A stretch of 60,384 bases of DNA from Lachnospiraceae bacterium. GTDB lineage: Bacteria > Bacillota > Clostridia > Lachnospirales > Lachnospiraceae. Location of the stretch: contig JAQXIY010000070.1 of NCBI GenBank assembly GCA_029008035.1, positions 1 through 60,384 of the forward strand, read 5' to 3'. Under the pieces are notes generated by a model. The model was not told the origin of the DNA and did no database searches. It was given only the letters and a program-made list of their open reading frames with translations. Positions 46,243-56,288 of the stretch are shown here, in pieces. Position 1 is the first letter of the stretch. The number at the start of each line of letters is the position of its first letter. A program made the position numbers and the translations under genes.

Positions 46243-48207
46243 CTATTCTTCCTGGAACAAATCCTCCTGATCCTGTTCTTCCTCCGAATCTTCCAATCCC
46301 TTCAATTCTCTAAATATTTTCATGAATTCTTTTCCGGTAATGGTCTCATGCTCGTAGAGGTAGTCCGAAATCTGATCCAAAATATCCCTGTTCTCCTGAA
46401 GCAGTCTTGTAGCTTCATCATAGCAGGATGTAATAATCTTTAGCACTTCCTGATCCACTTCTGCCGCCGTGGTCTCCGCACAGCTCATGGAAGCTCTGCC
46501 CTCCAGATACTGATTCTCCACAGATGCCAGTCCCATCATCTTGAAACGATCTGACATACCAAAACGAGTCACCATATTTCTGGCAATATTGGTGGCATTC
46601 TCAATATCGTTGGATGCACCACTGGTAGGAGAATCGAACACCAACTGCTCCGCTGCTCTACCACCCATAAAGGTAGTAATTTTGGCAATAAGCTCATCCT
46701 TAGTCTCCAGGAATTTCTCCTCCTCAGGAGTCTGCAGGGTATACCCCAAGGCTCCCATGGTTCGAGGAACAATGGTAATCTTTTGTACCGGCTCTGTGTT
46801 CTTCTGTAAAGCAGATACCAATGCATGACCCACCTCATGATAGGAGACAATCTTTCGCTCCTTATCGCTCATAGCGCGGTCTTTCTTCTCCTTGCCGCCT
46901 ACAGCAACCAACTCGAATGCTTCAAACAAATCATCCTGATTCACAAACTTGCGGTTATTCTTCACCGCATTGATGGCAGCCTCATTGATGATATTAGCCA
47001 AATCGGAACCAACAAGACCTGCTGACGCCAATGCCATAGCCTCCAAATCTACCGTCTCATCCATTGCCACGTCTTTTGCGTGAACCTTCAACGTCTCCAA
47101 ACGTCCCTTCAAATCCGGGCGGTCCACAATGATGCGTCGGTCAAATCGACCGGGACGAAGCAGTGCTTTATCCAATACTTCCGGACGGTTGGTGGCTGCC
47201 AAAATCAAAAGACCCTTAGAGGTGTCAAAGCCATCCATCTCTGCCAAAAGCTGGTTCAAGGTCTGTTCTCTCTCGTCGTTGCCTCCCCCATAACGGGAAT
47301 CGCGGCTTTTACCGATGGCATCAATCTCATCGATAAAAATAATACAGGGAGCTGCCTTCTGTGCCTCTTTAAACAAATCACGGACTCTGGAAGCACCTAC
47401 ACCTACAAACATCTCAACAAAATCGGAACCTGCCAGAGAGAAAAATGGCACACCGGCCTCCCCTGCTACCGCTTTTGCCAACAAAGTCTTACCTGTACCG
47501 GGAGGTCCCACCAAAAGGGCTCCCTTTGGCAGTTTTGCACCGATAGCTGCATATTTCTGAGGATTATGCAGGAAATCAACCACCTCTTGCAGAGACTCCT
47601 TTGCCTCATCCTGTCCTGCCACATCCTTAAAGGTAACACCGGTGGTTTTCTCCACGTACACCTTGGCGTTGGACTTGCCCACGCCCATAGCTCCTCCACC
47701 CATCCGTCGCATCAGGAAGGACAATAAAATCCAGAAGAATACAATAGGAATCACAAAACTCAACACATTATAGATAATCACAGAGGTAGAGTCTGAGACC
47801 TTCCCGTCAATTTCTACATTGTGTTTCTTGAGAAGCGGTATCAAATCTTCGTCATTCACATGCGCAGTATAGTATGTGACAGAATAGCTCTGTCCTGTAC
47901 TTTGCTGGTAATACTGAGAGAGTATCTCCGTTTCCTCAGATCCTGTGTACTGAGCCTCCTTCTTCAACTTAATGTTGATTTTGTCTCCTTCAAAGACAAC
48001 GGATTTCACCTGATTCTTCTCCACCAATTCCAAGAATTTGGTATATGTGATCGACTCCTTGGAACTGGACATAATATTGCTGTAAAGCAGGTTGGTCACA
48101 AACATTGCAATCAACGCAAAAAGCACAAACAACATGATCGGTTGAGGTTTCTTATTGTTGTTGTCCTTGTTGGGGCCGTTTTGACCACCTTTTTGATTCT
48201 CGTTCAT
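46243..48207 (-). CDS. ftsH: ATP-dependent zinc metalloprotease FtsH
   Basis: The 654-residue membrane protease has two transmembrane helices (about 22-42 and 135-158) around an extracytoplasmic loop. The AAA+ ATPase has Walker A GPPGTGKT, Walker [12 protein letters not shown] and the pore FVGVG. The M41 protease domain has the zinc motif HEVGHA. It degrades misfolded membrane proteins and regulators. GGAGG lies five bases before the ATG at 48207. The acidic C-terminal tail ([14 protein letters not shown]) is usual for the family. Confidence 0.97.
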   Translation of the reverse strand: MNENQKGGQNGPNKDNNNKKPQPIMLFVLFALIAMFVTNLLYSNIMSSSKESITYTKFLELVEKNQVKSVVFEGDKINIKLKKEAQYTGSEETEILSQYYQQSTGQSYSVTYYTAHVNDEDLIPLLKKHNVEIDGKVSDSTSVIIYNVLSFVIPIVFFWILLSFLMRRMGGGAMGVGKSNAKVYVEKTTGVTFKDVAGQDEAKESLQEVVDFLHNPQKYAAIGAKLPKGALLVGPPGTGKTLLAKAVAGEAGVPFFSLAGSDFVEMFVGVGASRVRDLFKEAQKAAPCIIFIDEIDAIGKSRDSRYGGGNDEREQTLNQLLAEMDGFDTSKGLLILAATNRPEVLDKALLRPGRFDRRIIVDRPDLKGRLETLKVHAKDVAMDETVDLEAMALASAGLVGSDLANIINEAAINAVKNNRKFVNQDDLFEAFELVAVGGKEKKDRAMSDKERKIVSYHEVGHALVSALQKNTEPVQKITIVPRTMGALGYTLQTPEEEKFLETKDELIAKITTFMGGRAAEQLVFDSPTSGASNDIENATNIARNMVTRFGMSDRFKMMGLASVENQYLEGRASMSCAETTAAEVDQEVLKIITSCYDEATRLLQENRDILDQISDYLYEHETITGKEFMKIFRELKGLEDSEEEQDQEDLFQEE

Positions 48208-48228
48208 TTCATCCTCCAAAAATTGCCG

Positions 48229-49767
48229 TTATTTACCTGCGGCCACCTCATCAAATTCTTTTACAATCTCTTCGGAAGGCTCTTTTGTAGCCAGACTCAC
48301 AAGTACAATGACCACACACGCCACAAGGAATGCGGGAAGTAATTCATATACGTTCCATACACCTCCCAAAGGACGCACCAAATATTTCCACAAAAACACC
48401 ATAACTCCGCCTGCAATCATACCTGCAATGGCTCCCTGACGATTGGTTCTTCTCCAGAAAAGGGAGAACAACATCACAGGCCCAAAGGCTGCTCCAAATC
48501 CGGCCCATGCAAATGACACAATACTAAAGACAGAACTGTTGGGATTGCGGGCAATAAAGATAGAAAGCAATGAAATGGCAATCACCGTAGTTCTGGCTGC
48601 CAAGATCTTGCCTTTCTCACTTATTTTACATCCAAAAACATCCACAAGCAAATTCTGGGAAAATGCTGAAGATGCTGCCAAAAGTTGCGAATCAGAGGTA
48701 GACATGGTACAGGCCAGAATCCCCGCCAATATCACTCCTGCAATCAGAGCAAAGGCAATGCCATTCTCACTTAAAAGCTGTGCCAGAGCAATGACTGTTC
48801 GCTCTGCATCAGAGGAAGTCTCAAAGAAAGTAATGGCACCGGCCTGACTCACTCCGTATCCAACAATACCAATTAAAATGGCAACTGCCATGGAAATCAC
48901 AACCCAAACCGAAGCAATACGGCGGGACATGGCAATTTTATTCTCATCTCTGATAGCCATAAAACGCAACAGAATATGGGGCATTCCAAAATATCCCAAT
49001 CCCCAAGCCAATGTGGAGATGATGGTGATAAGACCATAGTCTCCCACTTCTTTGGTCACCACGTTCCCCATATGAGTCATGCTCAAATACCCCGGAATCG
49101 CATTGGCATTAGCTGCCACCATATCCCAGCCCCCTGCCATACGAATACCAAAGCCAACCACAACAATAAGGGCGATGGTCATCACCACGCTCTGAATCAA
49201 GTCAGTGGTGCTGGCTGCCAAAAAGCCGCCTAACATCGTATAGAAAACAATGACCAGAGCACTAATCAACATAGCCACCATGTAGTCAATGCCAAAGAGA
49301 GAGGAAAACAACTTTCCGCAAGCGGCAAAGCCACTGGCTGTATAAGGAATGAAAAAGACCAAAATAACAATTGCTGCAATGCAAATCAAGACATTGCTCT
49401 CATCACGATATCTCTTCTTGAAAAACTCTGGAATAGTAATAGCATTCCCAACTTTTACAGAATAACGGCGTAAACGCTTTGCCACAAATAACCAATTTAA
49501 ATAAGTTCCGATGGCAAGTCCGATGGCTGTCCATGCTGCATCTGCCACACCTGATATGTAAGCCACGCCGGGGAGTCCCATCAAAAGCCAACTACTCATA
49601 TCGGAAGCCTCAGCACTCATAGCTGTGACGATTGGTCCCAACTGGCGTCCTCCCAGATAAAAGTCATCGGCGTTTTTGTTCTTTTTGGAATAAATCACTC
49701 CCACCGCCACAATAATTGCCATATACAAAACGATGGCTGTCAAAATACAAATTTGTGCTGTTGTCAT
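48229..49767 (-). CDS. putP: Sodium/proline symporter
   Basis: The 512-residue SSS-family transporter has about 13 membrane helices. PutP-typical parts are NADDFYLGGRQLGP at the start, SAEASDMSSWLLMGLPG (sodium site region) and ATTDLIQS. The closing helices end in a charged tail. It takes up proline with Na+, for nutrition or osmoprotection. It is separated from ftsH by about 20 bp and from the upstream ABC ATPase gene by 60 bp. Confidence 0.94.
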   Translation of the reverse strand: MTTAQICILTAIVLYMAIIVAVGVIYSKKNKNADDFYLGGRQLGPIVTAMSAEASDMSSWLLMGLPGVAYISGVADAAWTAIGLAIGTYLNWLFVAKRLRRYSVKVGNAITIPEFFKKRYRDESNVLICIAAIVILVFFIPYTASGFAACGKLFSSLFGIDYMVAMLISALVIVFYTMLGGFLAASTTDLIQSVVMTIALIVVVGFGIRMAGGWDMVAANANAIPGYLSMTHMGNVVTKEVGDYGLITIISTLAWGLGYFGMPHILLRFMAIRDENKIAMSRRIASVWVVISMAVAILIGIVGYGVSQAGAITFFETSSDAERTVIALAQLLSENGIAFALIAGVILAGILACTMSTSDSQLLAASSAFSQNLLVDVFGCKISEKGKILAARTTVIAISLLSIFIARNPNSSVFSIVSFAWAGFGAAFGPVMLFSLFWRRTNRQGAIAGMIAGGVMVFLWKYLVRPLGGVWNVYELLPAFLVACVVIVLVSLATKEPSEEIVKEFDEVAAGK

Positions 49768-49827
49768 TCTATAACTCCTTACTGATATTATGTATTAATT
49801 GTGAAGTCTTTGTGAACATGTCCTCTG

Positions 49828-50571
49828 CTATAATACCTTTGCCAGGAAATTCCGTAAACGTTCACTTTGGGGATGCTCAAATATCTGTTCCGGGGTATTT
49901 TCTTCAATAATACTTCCCGCATCCATAAATACTACCCTGCTGGCCACCTCTCTGGCAAACCCCATCTCATGGGTCACAACTGCCATAGTCATCCCTTTGT
50001 CAGCAAGACTTTTCATAACATCCAAAACTTCTCCTACCATCTCCGGGTCAAGAGCAGACGTAGGCTCGTCAAACAGCAGAATCTCCGGCTCCATACAAAG
50101 AGCTCTCACGATGGCAATACGCTGTTTCTGCCCGCCGGACAACTGGGAGGGATAAGCATCCGCTCTCTCCTCTAATCCTACCGTACAAAGAAGTTCTCTG
50201 GCTTTTGCCTCCGCTTCCTCCTTGGATTTTCCCAAAAGTTTCATAGGGGCAATGGTCATATTCTTCAAGACCGTCATATTGGGGAACAGATTAAAGTGCT
50301 GAAACACCATCCCCATTTTTTGTCTGTGAAGATTGATGTCAATGGCAGCATCCGTGATATCTACACCGTCCACGATAATCTGTCCGGAGGTGGGAACCTC
50401 TAACAGATTCAAGGAGCGAAGCAATGTGGATTTACCACTTCCACTGGGGCCGATAATCACCACAACCTCTCCTTTATCTATCTCTAAAGAAACCCCGTCC
50501 AATGCATGGATAGAGCCATCACTGTAATGCTTTTCCAAATTTTTTACTTGAATCATCACATTATCGTTCAT
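49828..50571 (-). CDS. Polar amino acid ABC transporter ATP-binding protein
   Basis: The 247-residue ATPase is of the GlnQ/HisP type: Walker [16 protein letters not shown] near residue 39, signature [15 protein letters not shown] near 143, Walker [15 protein letters not shown] and the switch His in [13 protein letters not shown]. It is the last gene of the operon SBP-(hairpin, repeat)-permease-ATPase and overlaps the permease end by 11 bp. Confidence 0.95.
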   Translation of the reverse strand: MNDNVMIQVKNLEKHYSDGSIHALDGVSLEIDKGEVVVIIGPSGSGKSTLLRSLNLLEVPTSGQIIVDGVDITDAAIDINLHRQKMGMVFQHFNLFPNMTVLKNMTIAPMKLLGKSKEEAEAKARELLCTVGLEERADAYPSQLSGGQKQRIAIVRALCMEPEILLFDEPTSALDPEMVGEVLDVMKSLADKGMTMAVVTHEMGFAREVASRVVFMDAGSIIEENTPEQIFEHPQSERLRNFLAKVL

Positions 50572-51295
50572 TTTTTCGCAAGCTCCTTTCCACCTTTCCC
50601 AACAAGTGCTCTAAAATCAACACCATAAAAAGGTATATCAATGCCACCGCAAACAAAGGCATATATGGTGAATACGTCCTGCCTCGAATAATATCTCCGG
50701 ACTTTGTCAAATCGCGAATTCCCACATAGCCGGCAACAGAGGTCTCCTTAATCAGCACAATAAACTCGTTACACAAAGTGGGGAGCACCACCTTAAACAC
50801 CTGGGGAATAATGATGTAATTCATGGTCTGAGCATAACTGAAGCCCAGAGAACGTCCCGCCTCAAACTGTCCCTCGTCAATGGACATAATACCACCGCGG
50901 ATAATCTCTGCCACATATGCTCCTGAATTGATACCGAAGGCTATCATGGCCACACCGATGCCGTTGGTGGAGCTGGCAAAGATAATAAAATATGCAATCA
51001 TCAACTGTACAACCACCGGAGTTCCTCGAATCACCGTCAAATAGAACTTGCAAATGGCGTTGCACACAAACAGTAGATTGTAACTACCCTTATGGCGTTT
51101 CTTCATATCCTCCCCATTCTTATCGAAGGTGGAGCGCACCATCGCCACCAAGGCCCCCAACACTACACCGATAAGCAGTGCCACTGCCGTAATCAAAATG
51201 GTGTTGCCCACGCCCTGCACAAGCAAAAACCAACGATTGTCCTCCACAAAATTCAAAATGAACTGGGATTGCAGATTTTCTAACCAACTACTCAT
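50561..51295 (-). CDS. Polar amino acid ABC transporter permease
   Basis: The 244-residue HisM/GlnP-type permease has about four to five membrane helices and the EAA loop ([21 protein letters not shown], about residues 143-160). It is nearly identical at its N-terminus to the fragment at 1-146. It forms the channel for the binding protein encoded upstream and the ATPase downstream. A structured repeat (51333-51474) lies between it and the binding-protein gene, 38 nt from its start codon. Confidence 0.95.
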   Translation of the reverse strand: MSSWLENLQSQFILNFVEDNRWFLLVQGVGNTILITAVALLIGVVLGALVAMVRSTFDKNGEDMKKRHKGSYNLLFVCNAICKFYLTVIRGTPVVVQLMIAYFIIFASSTNGIGVAMIAFGINSGAYVAEIIRGGIMSIDEGQFEAGRSLGFSYAQTMNYIIIPQVFKVVLPTLCNEFIVLIKETSVAGYVGIRDLTKSGDIIRGRTYSPYMPLFAVALIYLFMVLILEHLLGKVERSLRKNER

Positions 51296-51332
51296 ATGTA
51301 TTTTTCCTTTCCCTCTTCTATTCTAATCTTCC

Positions 51333-51474
51333 GTTGTACAAAGATAACGTTATCTGTGCGGGGCACGCTCTCGCTACTGGTCGCTGGTAGCGGTACATAA
51401 GATGCCACTAACGTGCCATCTAAGTACCGACCGCTCCCAAGTACCCCGCACAGATAATCTTATCCTTGTACAAC
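51333..51474 (-). repeat. Structured dispersed repeat, copy C (long outer stem)
   Basis: The outer arms 51333-51363 and 51444-51474 are complementary over 31 positions with three mismatches. Between them lies the core shared with 184-300 and 10919-11064, including the local hairpin CGCTAC/GTAGCG, the GGTAC/GTACC stem and the apical stem (minus strand AGATGGCAC-GTTA-GTGGCATCT). It sits within an ABC transporter operon between the binding-protein and permease genes, so it is presumably transcribed. Confidence 0.88.
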
Positions 51475-51576
51475 TGCGATAATAACGTAAATAATGTAAC
51501 AATCATTAGATGTTCTCAATAGGTATTCAGAAACTGGATATCTAGTCAAAACATCTATAGGTCTATATATGATGAT

Positions 51577-51605
51577 AGGTGCCAGACCTTATGGGACTGG
51601 CACCT
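51577..51605 (-). promoter_or_regulatory. Intercistronic hairpin after the binding-protein gene
   Basis: AGGTGCCAG and CTGGCACCT pair perfectly around an 11-nt loop. No U-run follows on the minus strand, so it more likely stabilises the upstream mRNA or partly attenuates than fully terminates. Confidence 0.7.
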
Positions 51606-51615
51606 TGACATCTCA

Positions 51616-52362
51616 TTATTCTGCCGAGATATACTTGGCAACAATCTTATCGATTGTACCGTCATCCTGCAATTCTTTCAGGGCTGTGTTAATTTTATTC
51701 AACAATTCCTCGTTGTTCTTTGCCACACAGATAGCGTACTGCTCTGTCACATACTCCGTATCAAGAATCTTCAGACCTTCATTCGCCTTCACAAAAGCCT
51801 TGGCCGGCTCATTGTCAATAATAACGCAGTCCACTTTGCCGGTCTTTAATGCCTGAACTGCGTCTGCCCCCTTATTAAAGGGAACAACTGCGTCCTCGCC
51901 GTAGTCGTCAGATGCGTAAATATGGCCTGTGGTACCCTGCTGTGCACCAATCTTAGTCTTCTCTGTGATGTCATCGATGGACTTAATATCGCTGTCTTCT
52001 GTCACGATAACCACCTGGATGGCTGTTGCGTAGGAATCACTGAAATTCACGCTCTCTTTTCTCTCGTCGGTTACGGTCATACCTGCCATACCCATATCAA
52101 ACTTGCCACCTTGTACTCCGGCAATGATAGAGTCAAACTCCACATCCTGAATCTCAAGCTCCATGCCCAATTTTTTGGCAATCTCTCCTGCAATCTCCAC
52201 GTCAATTCCCTTGAAGTCCTCACCCTCCACATACTCATATGGTGGGAACGCTGCGTTGGTAGCCATAACAAGCTTATCCTGCTTCTTGCCGCATCCGGAA
52301 AGCATTGCCATAGCCAGTGCCATAACAAGCATAACGGATACAATTTTCTTTGTGTGTTTCAT
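51616..52362 (-). CDS. Polar amino acid ABC transporter substrate-binding lipoprotein
   Basis: The 248-residue family 3 solute-binding protein has a lipoprotein signal peptide with lipobox LSGC (Cys at residue 24). The SBP_bac_3 fold follows: AAFPPYEYVEGEDFKGIDVE near residue 40, the second-domain VTDERKESVNFSDSY and the GTTGHIYA segment. It is anchored outside the membrane and delivers an amino acid to the permease at 50561. It is the promoter-proximal gene, set off by a hairpin, consistent with higher output than the membrane parts. Confidence 0.94.
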   Translation of the reverse strand: MKHTKKIVSVMLVMALAMAMLSGCGKKQDKLVMATNAAFPPYEYVEGEDFKGIDVEIAGEIAKKLGMELEIQDVEFDSIIAGVQGGKFDMGMAGMTVTDERKESVNFSDSYATAIQVVIVTEDSDIKSIDDITEKTKIGAQQGTTGHIYASDDYGEDAVVPFNKGADAVQALKTGKVDCVIIDNEPAKAFVKANEGLKILDTEYVTEQYAICVAKNNEELLNKINTALKELQDDGTIDKIVAKYISAE

Positions 52363-52400
52363 CCTTTTCTTATCTCCTTTCTATCTATCCCATAAATCGA

Positions 52401-53195
52401 CTAAGACAAAATTGCCTTGTCGCTGGTGAACTCTGTTCCGGAAACCTCCTCAAATTTATGAAGGAGTTGTTCAATGGTAAGTTTTTTCTTCTCCTCCCCG
52501 GCAATATTAAGGATAATCTTCCCCTCGTTCATCATAATGAGACGATTGCCATGAACAATGGCATCCTTCATATTGTGGGTTACCATCAAGGTAGTAAGAT
52601 GATTCTCATTTACAATGCGCTCTGTGGTCTCTAAAACCTTAGCCGCTGTCTTAGGGTCCAGGGCTGCGGTGTGTTCATCCAAAAGCAGCACTTTCGGCTT
52701 CTGCAACGTTGCCATGAGAAGCGTCAATGCCTGACGCTGTCCTCCGGACAGAAGTCCAACCTTAGAGGTCATACGATCCTCCAATCCCAAATCGAGAATC
52801 TTTAGCATCTCGTGATATTGTTCCCTCTCTTTTTTGGAGATGCCCCAGCCAAGGCCGCGGCTCTTTCCCCGTCTTGCTGCCAGCGCCAGATTCTCCTGAA
52901 TCTCCATATCTGCCGCTGTTCCTGTCATAGGATCCTGGAACACACGTCCCAAATACTTGGCTCTCTTGTACTCGCAGAGTCCCGTCACATCTTCGCCATC
53001 GATGAGAATACTTCCTGCGTCTACCGGCCAAACTCCTGCCACAGCGTTAAGGAAGGTGGACTTACCTGCACCGTTACCGCCAATGACGGTGACAAATTCT
53101 CCCTCCTCCAAAGTAAGAGATGCCCCGTTCAAGGCGTGCTTTTCATTTACGGTTCCCCCGTTAAATGTTTTATAGATATCATTGACTGTAAGCAT
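52401..53195 (-). CDS. ABC transporter ATP-binding protein of the ABC_sub_bind type importer
   Basis: The 264-residue ATPase has Walker A GGNGAGKSTFLNA near residue 38, signature LSGGQRQALTLLMA, Walker B KVLLLDEHTAALDPKT and the switch His in VTHNM. The His replacing Pro in DEHTAALD is characteristic of the ATPases that partner ABC_sub_bind proteins (tryptophan/tyrosine-type uptake). Its ATG overlaps the permease stop codon by one base, so the genes are translationally coupled. Confidence 0.9.
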   Translation of the reverse strand: MLTVNDIYKTFNGGTVNEKHALNGASLTLEEGEFVTVIGGNGAGKSTFLNAVAGVWPVDAGSILIDGEDVTGLCEYKRAKYLGRVFQDPMTGTAADMEIQENLALAARRGKSRGLGWGISKKEREQYHEMLKILDLGLEDRMTSKVGLLSGGQRQALTLLMATLQKPKVLLLDEHTAALDPKTAAKVLETTERIVNENHLTTLMVTHNMKDAIVHGNRLIMMNEGKIILNIAGEEKKKLTIEQLLHKFEEVSGTEFTSDKAILS

Positions 53196-54118
53196 TATTT
53201 CTGACCTCCTTTTCTCGCCGCTTTTCTAAAGGAGCTTCTGGCCTGCCCTCGCAAATAAGGAACTGCCAGGAAAATAGCAACAATAATGGCTGTGAACAGC
53301 TTCAAATCATTGGTCGGCATACGCAGCCACAATACGATACCAATGACGATATAGTACACAATGCCACCCAAAATCACAAACAGCATACGAATGATAAAGT
53401 TCATACGCTTACCGATGATGGCGTGTCCCAGCACTTCACCGATAATGACAGCCGCCAATCCGATGACAATAGCGCCACGCCCCATGTTGATATCTGCAAA
53501 TCCCTGATACTGTGCCATCAATCCTCCGGACAATGCAACCACACCATTGGAAAGTGCCAGCGTAATCACCTTCATCAGATTGATATTGATACCCTGAGCG
53601 CTACTCATGGCAGGATTGTTTCCTGTAGCTCGAATGGCACATCCCTGAGATGTACCAAAATACCAATACATCAGACTAATCAGCGCAATGGCAAAAATAG
53701 ATGCCACCAGAATAGTCTTTGGCACAAAGCGAAGAGAAACCAGCAAATTATACTTGTCAACACTGACAGCCACATTGGCTTTTCCGGTCATAATGTTCAG
53801 ATTCACAGAATACAGAGCAATCTGTGTTAAAATACCTGCCAAAATATCCGGTATACCAAATACCGTATGTAAAATTCCCGTGGCCATTCCCGCAAGCACG
53901 CCTGCCAGCGTAGCCATAATCAGTGCCGCCGGTACAGACCATCCTCCGGTAATCAATATCACCGCCACAGCGCCTCCTGTAGCGAAAGATCCGTCCACCG
54001 TCAAATCTGCAAAATTCAAAAGTTTAAATGTCATGAACACACCCAGTGCCATGATTCCCCATATGATTCCCTGTGCCACGTTGCCTGGCATAGCGGAAAA
54101 CAAGGTTGCAATATCCAT
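53195..54118 (-). CDS. ABC transporter permease partner of the ABC_sub_bind system
   Basis: The 307-residue BPD_transp_2-like permease has about eight to nine hydrophobic helices (LLNFADLTVDGSFATGGAVAV near the start, typical of the group). A basic C-terminal tail follows (RGQARSSFRKAARKG). It is the membrane channel of the importer encoded by this three-gene operon. Substrates of this group include tryptophan and other aromatic compounds; nothing here fixes the choice. Confidence 0.9.
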   Translation of the reverse strand: MDIATLFSAMPGNVAQGIIWGIMALGVFMTFKLLNFADLTVDGSFATGGAVAVILITGGWSVPAALIMATLAGVLAGMATGILHTVFGIPDILAGILTQIALYSVNLNIMTGKANVAVSVDKYNLLVSLRFVPKTILVASIFAIALISLMYWYFGTSQGCAIRATGNNPAMSSAQGININLMKVITLALSNGVVALSGGLMAQYQGFADINMGRGAIVIGLAAVIIGEVLGHAIIGKRMNFIIRMLFVILGGIVYYIVIGIVLWLRMPTNDLKLFTAIIVAIFLAVPYLRGQARSSFRKAARKGGQK

Positions 54119-54165
54119 CTGTGTCCTCCAAACCGAATCCTCTCAAAGAATCCATATAAAACTTT

Positions 54166-54191
54166 ACCGGGCGCTTATATCAGTGCCCGGT
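54166..54191 (-). promoter_or_regulatory. Intercistronic hairpin after the ABC_sub_bind lipoprotein gene
   Basis: ACCGGGC and GCCCGGT pair around a 12-nt loop, with no U-run. The position matches the hairpin at 51577 in the other ABC operon. Confidence 0.6.
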
Positions 54192-54240
54192 AATCTAATA
54201 AAGCATTATTAATAATATATGATATCTGTCAAAATTACAA

Positions 54241-55233
54241 CTACTCTTCTGACACTTCGATTGCCTCATAGCCTTCAGGAATCTCAATGCCCAACTTCTC
54301 ACAAATATCTGCATTGTACTTCTTTGTAAGCTCTGTTGCAAACTCAATCTCCATGGTGGCCGGATCAGCCCCGTTTGCGAGGATTTCATACGCCATCATA
54401 CCTGCACGATATCCAATGTCATAATAGCTGATGGAAAGTGTAGCAACACCGCAACCTGAACAGATACCTTCTTCACCTGCAACGATAGGTACTTTCTTCT
54501 GAAGTGCAACACTGTTGATGGTCTCTGTACAAGATGCTGCCGTGTTATCTGTTGGAATGTAGATGACATCACTCTCATCGCAAGCTGTTGTTGTAACAGA
54601 AGACACGTCGTTCGTATCAGCAAAGGTATATTCCTTTACGGTGATACCCATCTTCTCCAAAGACTTGGTAACAACCTGTGACTGATATACGGAATTGGCC
54701 TCGGCTGAGCAATACAAAATACCAACCTTCTTGGCCTCAGGGAATAATTCCTGAATCATTTGCGCCTGCTCGTCCAAAGGAGCCAAATCAGATGTGCCTG
54801 TTACGTTAATTCCGGTAGTTCCCTTCCAATCGTCCATCTGTAATGCAGTTGCATAGTCTGTGATGGATGTACCAACAATCGGAATAGAATCGGTAGCCTG
54901 TGTTGCAGCCACAAGAGCCGGTGTTGCATTGGCAAAAATCAGACTCTTACCACTGCTGGCAAATGTGTTACAAATGGTAGAACATGTTGCAGAGTCCCCG
55001 GCTGCATTCTGTTCATCGATATCTACGTCGTCACCCAACTTCTCCTTCAAGGCATCTTCAAATCCCTTAGTAGCCTGATCTAATGCAGGATGCTGCACCA
55101 ACTGGCACACACCAACCTGATATTTTGCACCGGACTTGCCCTCTGTCTTATCTTCCTCTTTGCTGCCGCAGGCAACAAGATTGGTCACAAGCATTGTGCT
55201 AATCAGAGCCATAGCAATCAATCTTTTTTTCAT
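54241..55233 (-). CDS. ABC transporter substrate-binding lipoprotein (ABC_sub_bind family)
   Basis: The 330-residue lipoprotein has lipobox LVAC (Cys at residue 22) and a charged linker to about residue 35. The periplasmic-binding-like fold of PF04392 follows: GVCQLVQHPALDQATKGF, then LIFANATPALVAATQAT, then PIVGTSITDYA. It heads the operon for the importer encoded by 52401-54118. The upstream gap to the CorA gene is only about 77 bp, too short for a T-box leader, so aromatic amino acid control of that kind is not seen. Confidence 0.93.
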   Translation of the reverse strand: MKKRLIAMALISTMLVTNLVACGSKEEDKTEGKSGAKYQVGVCQLVQHPALDQATKGFEDALKEKLGDDVDIDEQNAAGDSATCSTICNTFASSGKSLIFANATPALVAATQATDSIPIVGTSITDYATALQMDDWKGTTGINVTGTSDLAPLDEQAQMIQELFPEAKKVGILYCSAEANSVYQSQVVTKSLEKMGITVKEYTFADTNDVSSVTTTACDESDVIYIPTDNTAASCTETINSVALQKKVPIVAGEEGICSGCGVATLSISYYDIGYRAGMMAYEILANGADPATMEIEFATELTKKYNADICEKLGIEIPEGYEAIEVSEE

Positions 55234-55310
55234 GATTTATCCTCCTAAATCTTTCAAAATCTTTTACCAATATAGCACTTTAAAACTTTAAAGTCAAGAA
55301 GCGCACAGTG

Positions 55311-56210
55311 CTACCAGTATCTTTTTTTCCGAAAAATAATAAGACTTATGGCTACAATAGAGAGGCTGACACCAATCACCATAGGATAACCGTATTTCCA
55401 AGAAATTTCCGGCATATACTCGAAATTCATACCATACCACCCTGCCAAAAGACTTAGAGGTAAAAAGATGGTGGTCACAATCGTGAGAACTTTCATAATA
55501 TCATTCTGTCTTATGCTGATTTGAGACTGGTAAATCTCCCAAATCTCCATAGCATACTCCCGCATAATTTCCATATCATCCGACAGTCGTTTTGTGCGTA
55601 TGATAAACTTCTGAAAGCAGTCCATCAAATCCTCTGACAGAAAGGGACCATCCCATTCCATCAAATCCTCTGCCATTTCCGTCAACTGATGATAAAATCG
55701 AAAGAGCTGGTATATACTGTGCTTCATGGTGTACATCTTTTGCAGAAAGAATCTGGCATTTTCCCGAGGAATTTCACTCTCCAGGGATGCCAGTTGCTTG
55801 TAGATGGTATCCAGCACTCGCACATCGTTCTCCACCAGTTTGCAGAAGATGCGATACAACAAGATTTCCGGGGGTTTTTCCTCCCATTCTCCCCATGAAT
55901 TTTGCACCATCCTTTCCAACACTCCATCATAATCTGCAAACCAAATACCATCCTCTATAACCAAAAAAGAGAGATATAAAAAGGTATGACCCTGCCCTAA
56001 GATAGGAACTGTCTGTGTTCTGCTATCTTTTGACATTTCCTTTTGAACAGGAAGCTGCATCACACAGCACAACTCCTTTCCCTGACGGGAGACCATACAA
56101 CCGTGAATTTCCTCAGGAGCAGGCAATTGCTTTACCACACAGGGCACGTCCGTTTCATCCACAGCAATGATAGTTCCCATCTCCCCCGTTTTTTTCAACA
56201 AAAAATACAT
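55311..56210 (-). CDS. CorA family divalent metal ion transporter
   Basis: The 299-residue protein has a large cytoplasmic N-terminal domain (to about 235) rich in long helices and two C-terminal transmembrane helices (about 238-258 and 275-293). The diagnostic YGMNFE motif lies at the end of the first. The ion is probably Mg2+, but CorA relatives also export Zn2+ or move Co2+/Ni2+. It is the only gene before the chemotaxis receptor, from which it is spaced by 78 bp. Confidence 0.92.
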   Translation of the reverse strand: MYFLLKKTGEMGTIIAVDETDVPCVVKQLPAPEEIHGCMVSRQGKELCCVMQLPVQKEMSKDSRTQTVPILGQGHTFLYLSFLVIEDGIWFADYDGVLERMVQNSWGEWEEKPPEILLYRIFCKLVENDVRVLDTIYKQLASLESEIPRENARFFLQKMYTMKHSIYQLFRFYHQLTEMAEDLMEWDGPFLSEDLMDCFQKFIIRTKRLSDDMEIMREYAMEIWEIYQSQISIRQNDIMKVLTIVTTIFLPLSLLAGWYGMNFEYMPEISWKYGYPMVIGVSLSIVAISLIIFRKKRYW

Positions 56211-56288
56211 ACTAACCTCCCTGACGAACTGTCATTCATCCATGCAGATTAGTATGTATTGATTCTCTTGATTCTATGCGAAATAGGA

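Noticed and set aside
47080-47727. 215-codon frame opposite ftsH
   Set aside because: Lies opposite the ftsH AAA+ domain; composition follows the codon pattern of ftsH.
55234-55310. T-box leader for the ABC_sub_bind importer
   Set aside because: The gap of about 77 bp is too short and lacks the T-box sequence and a terminator/antiterminator pair.
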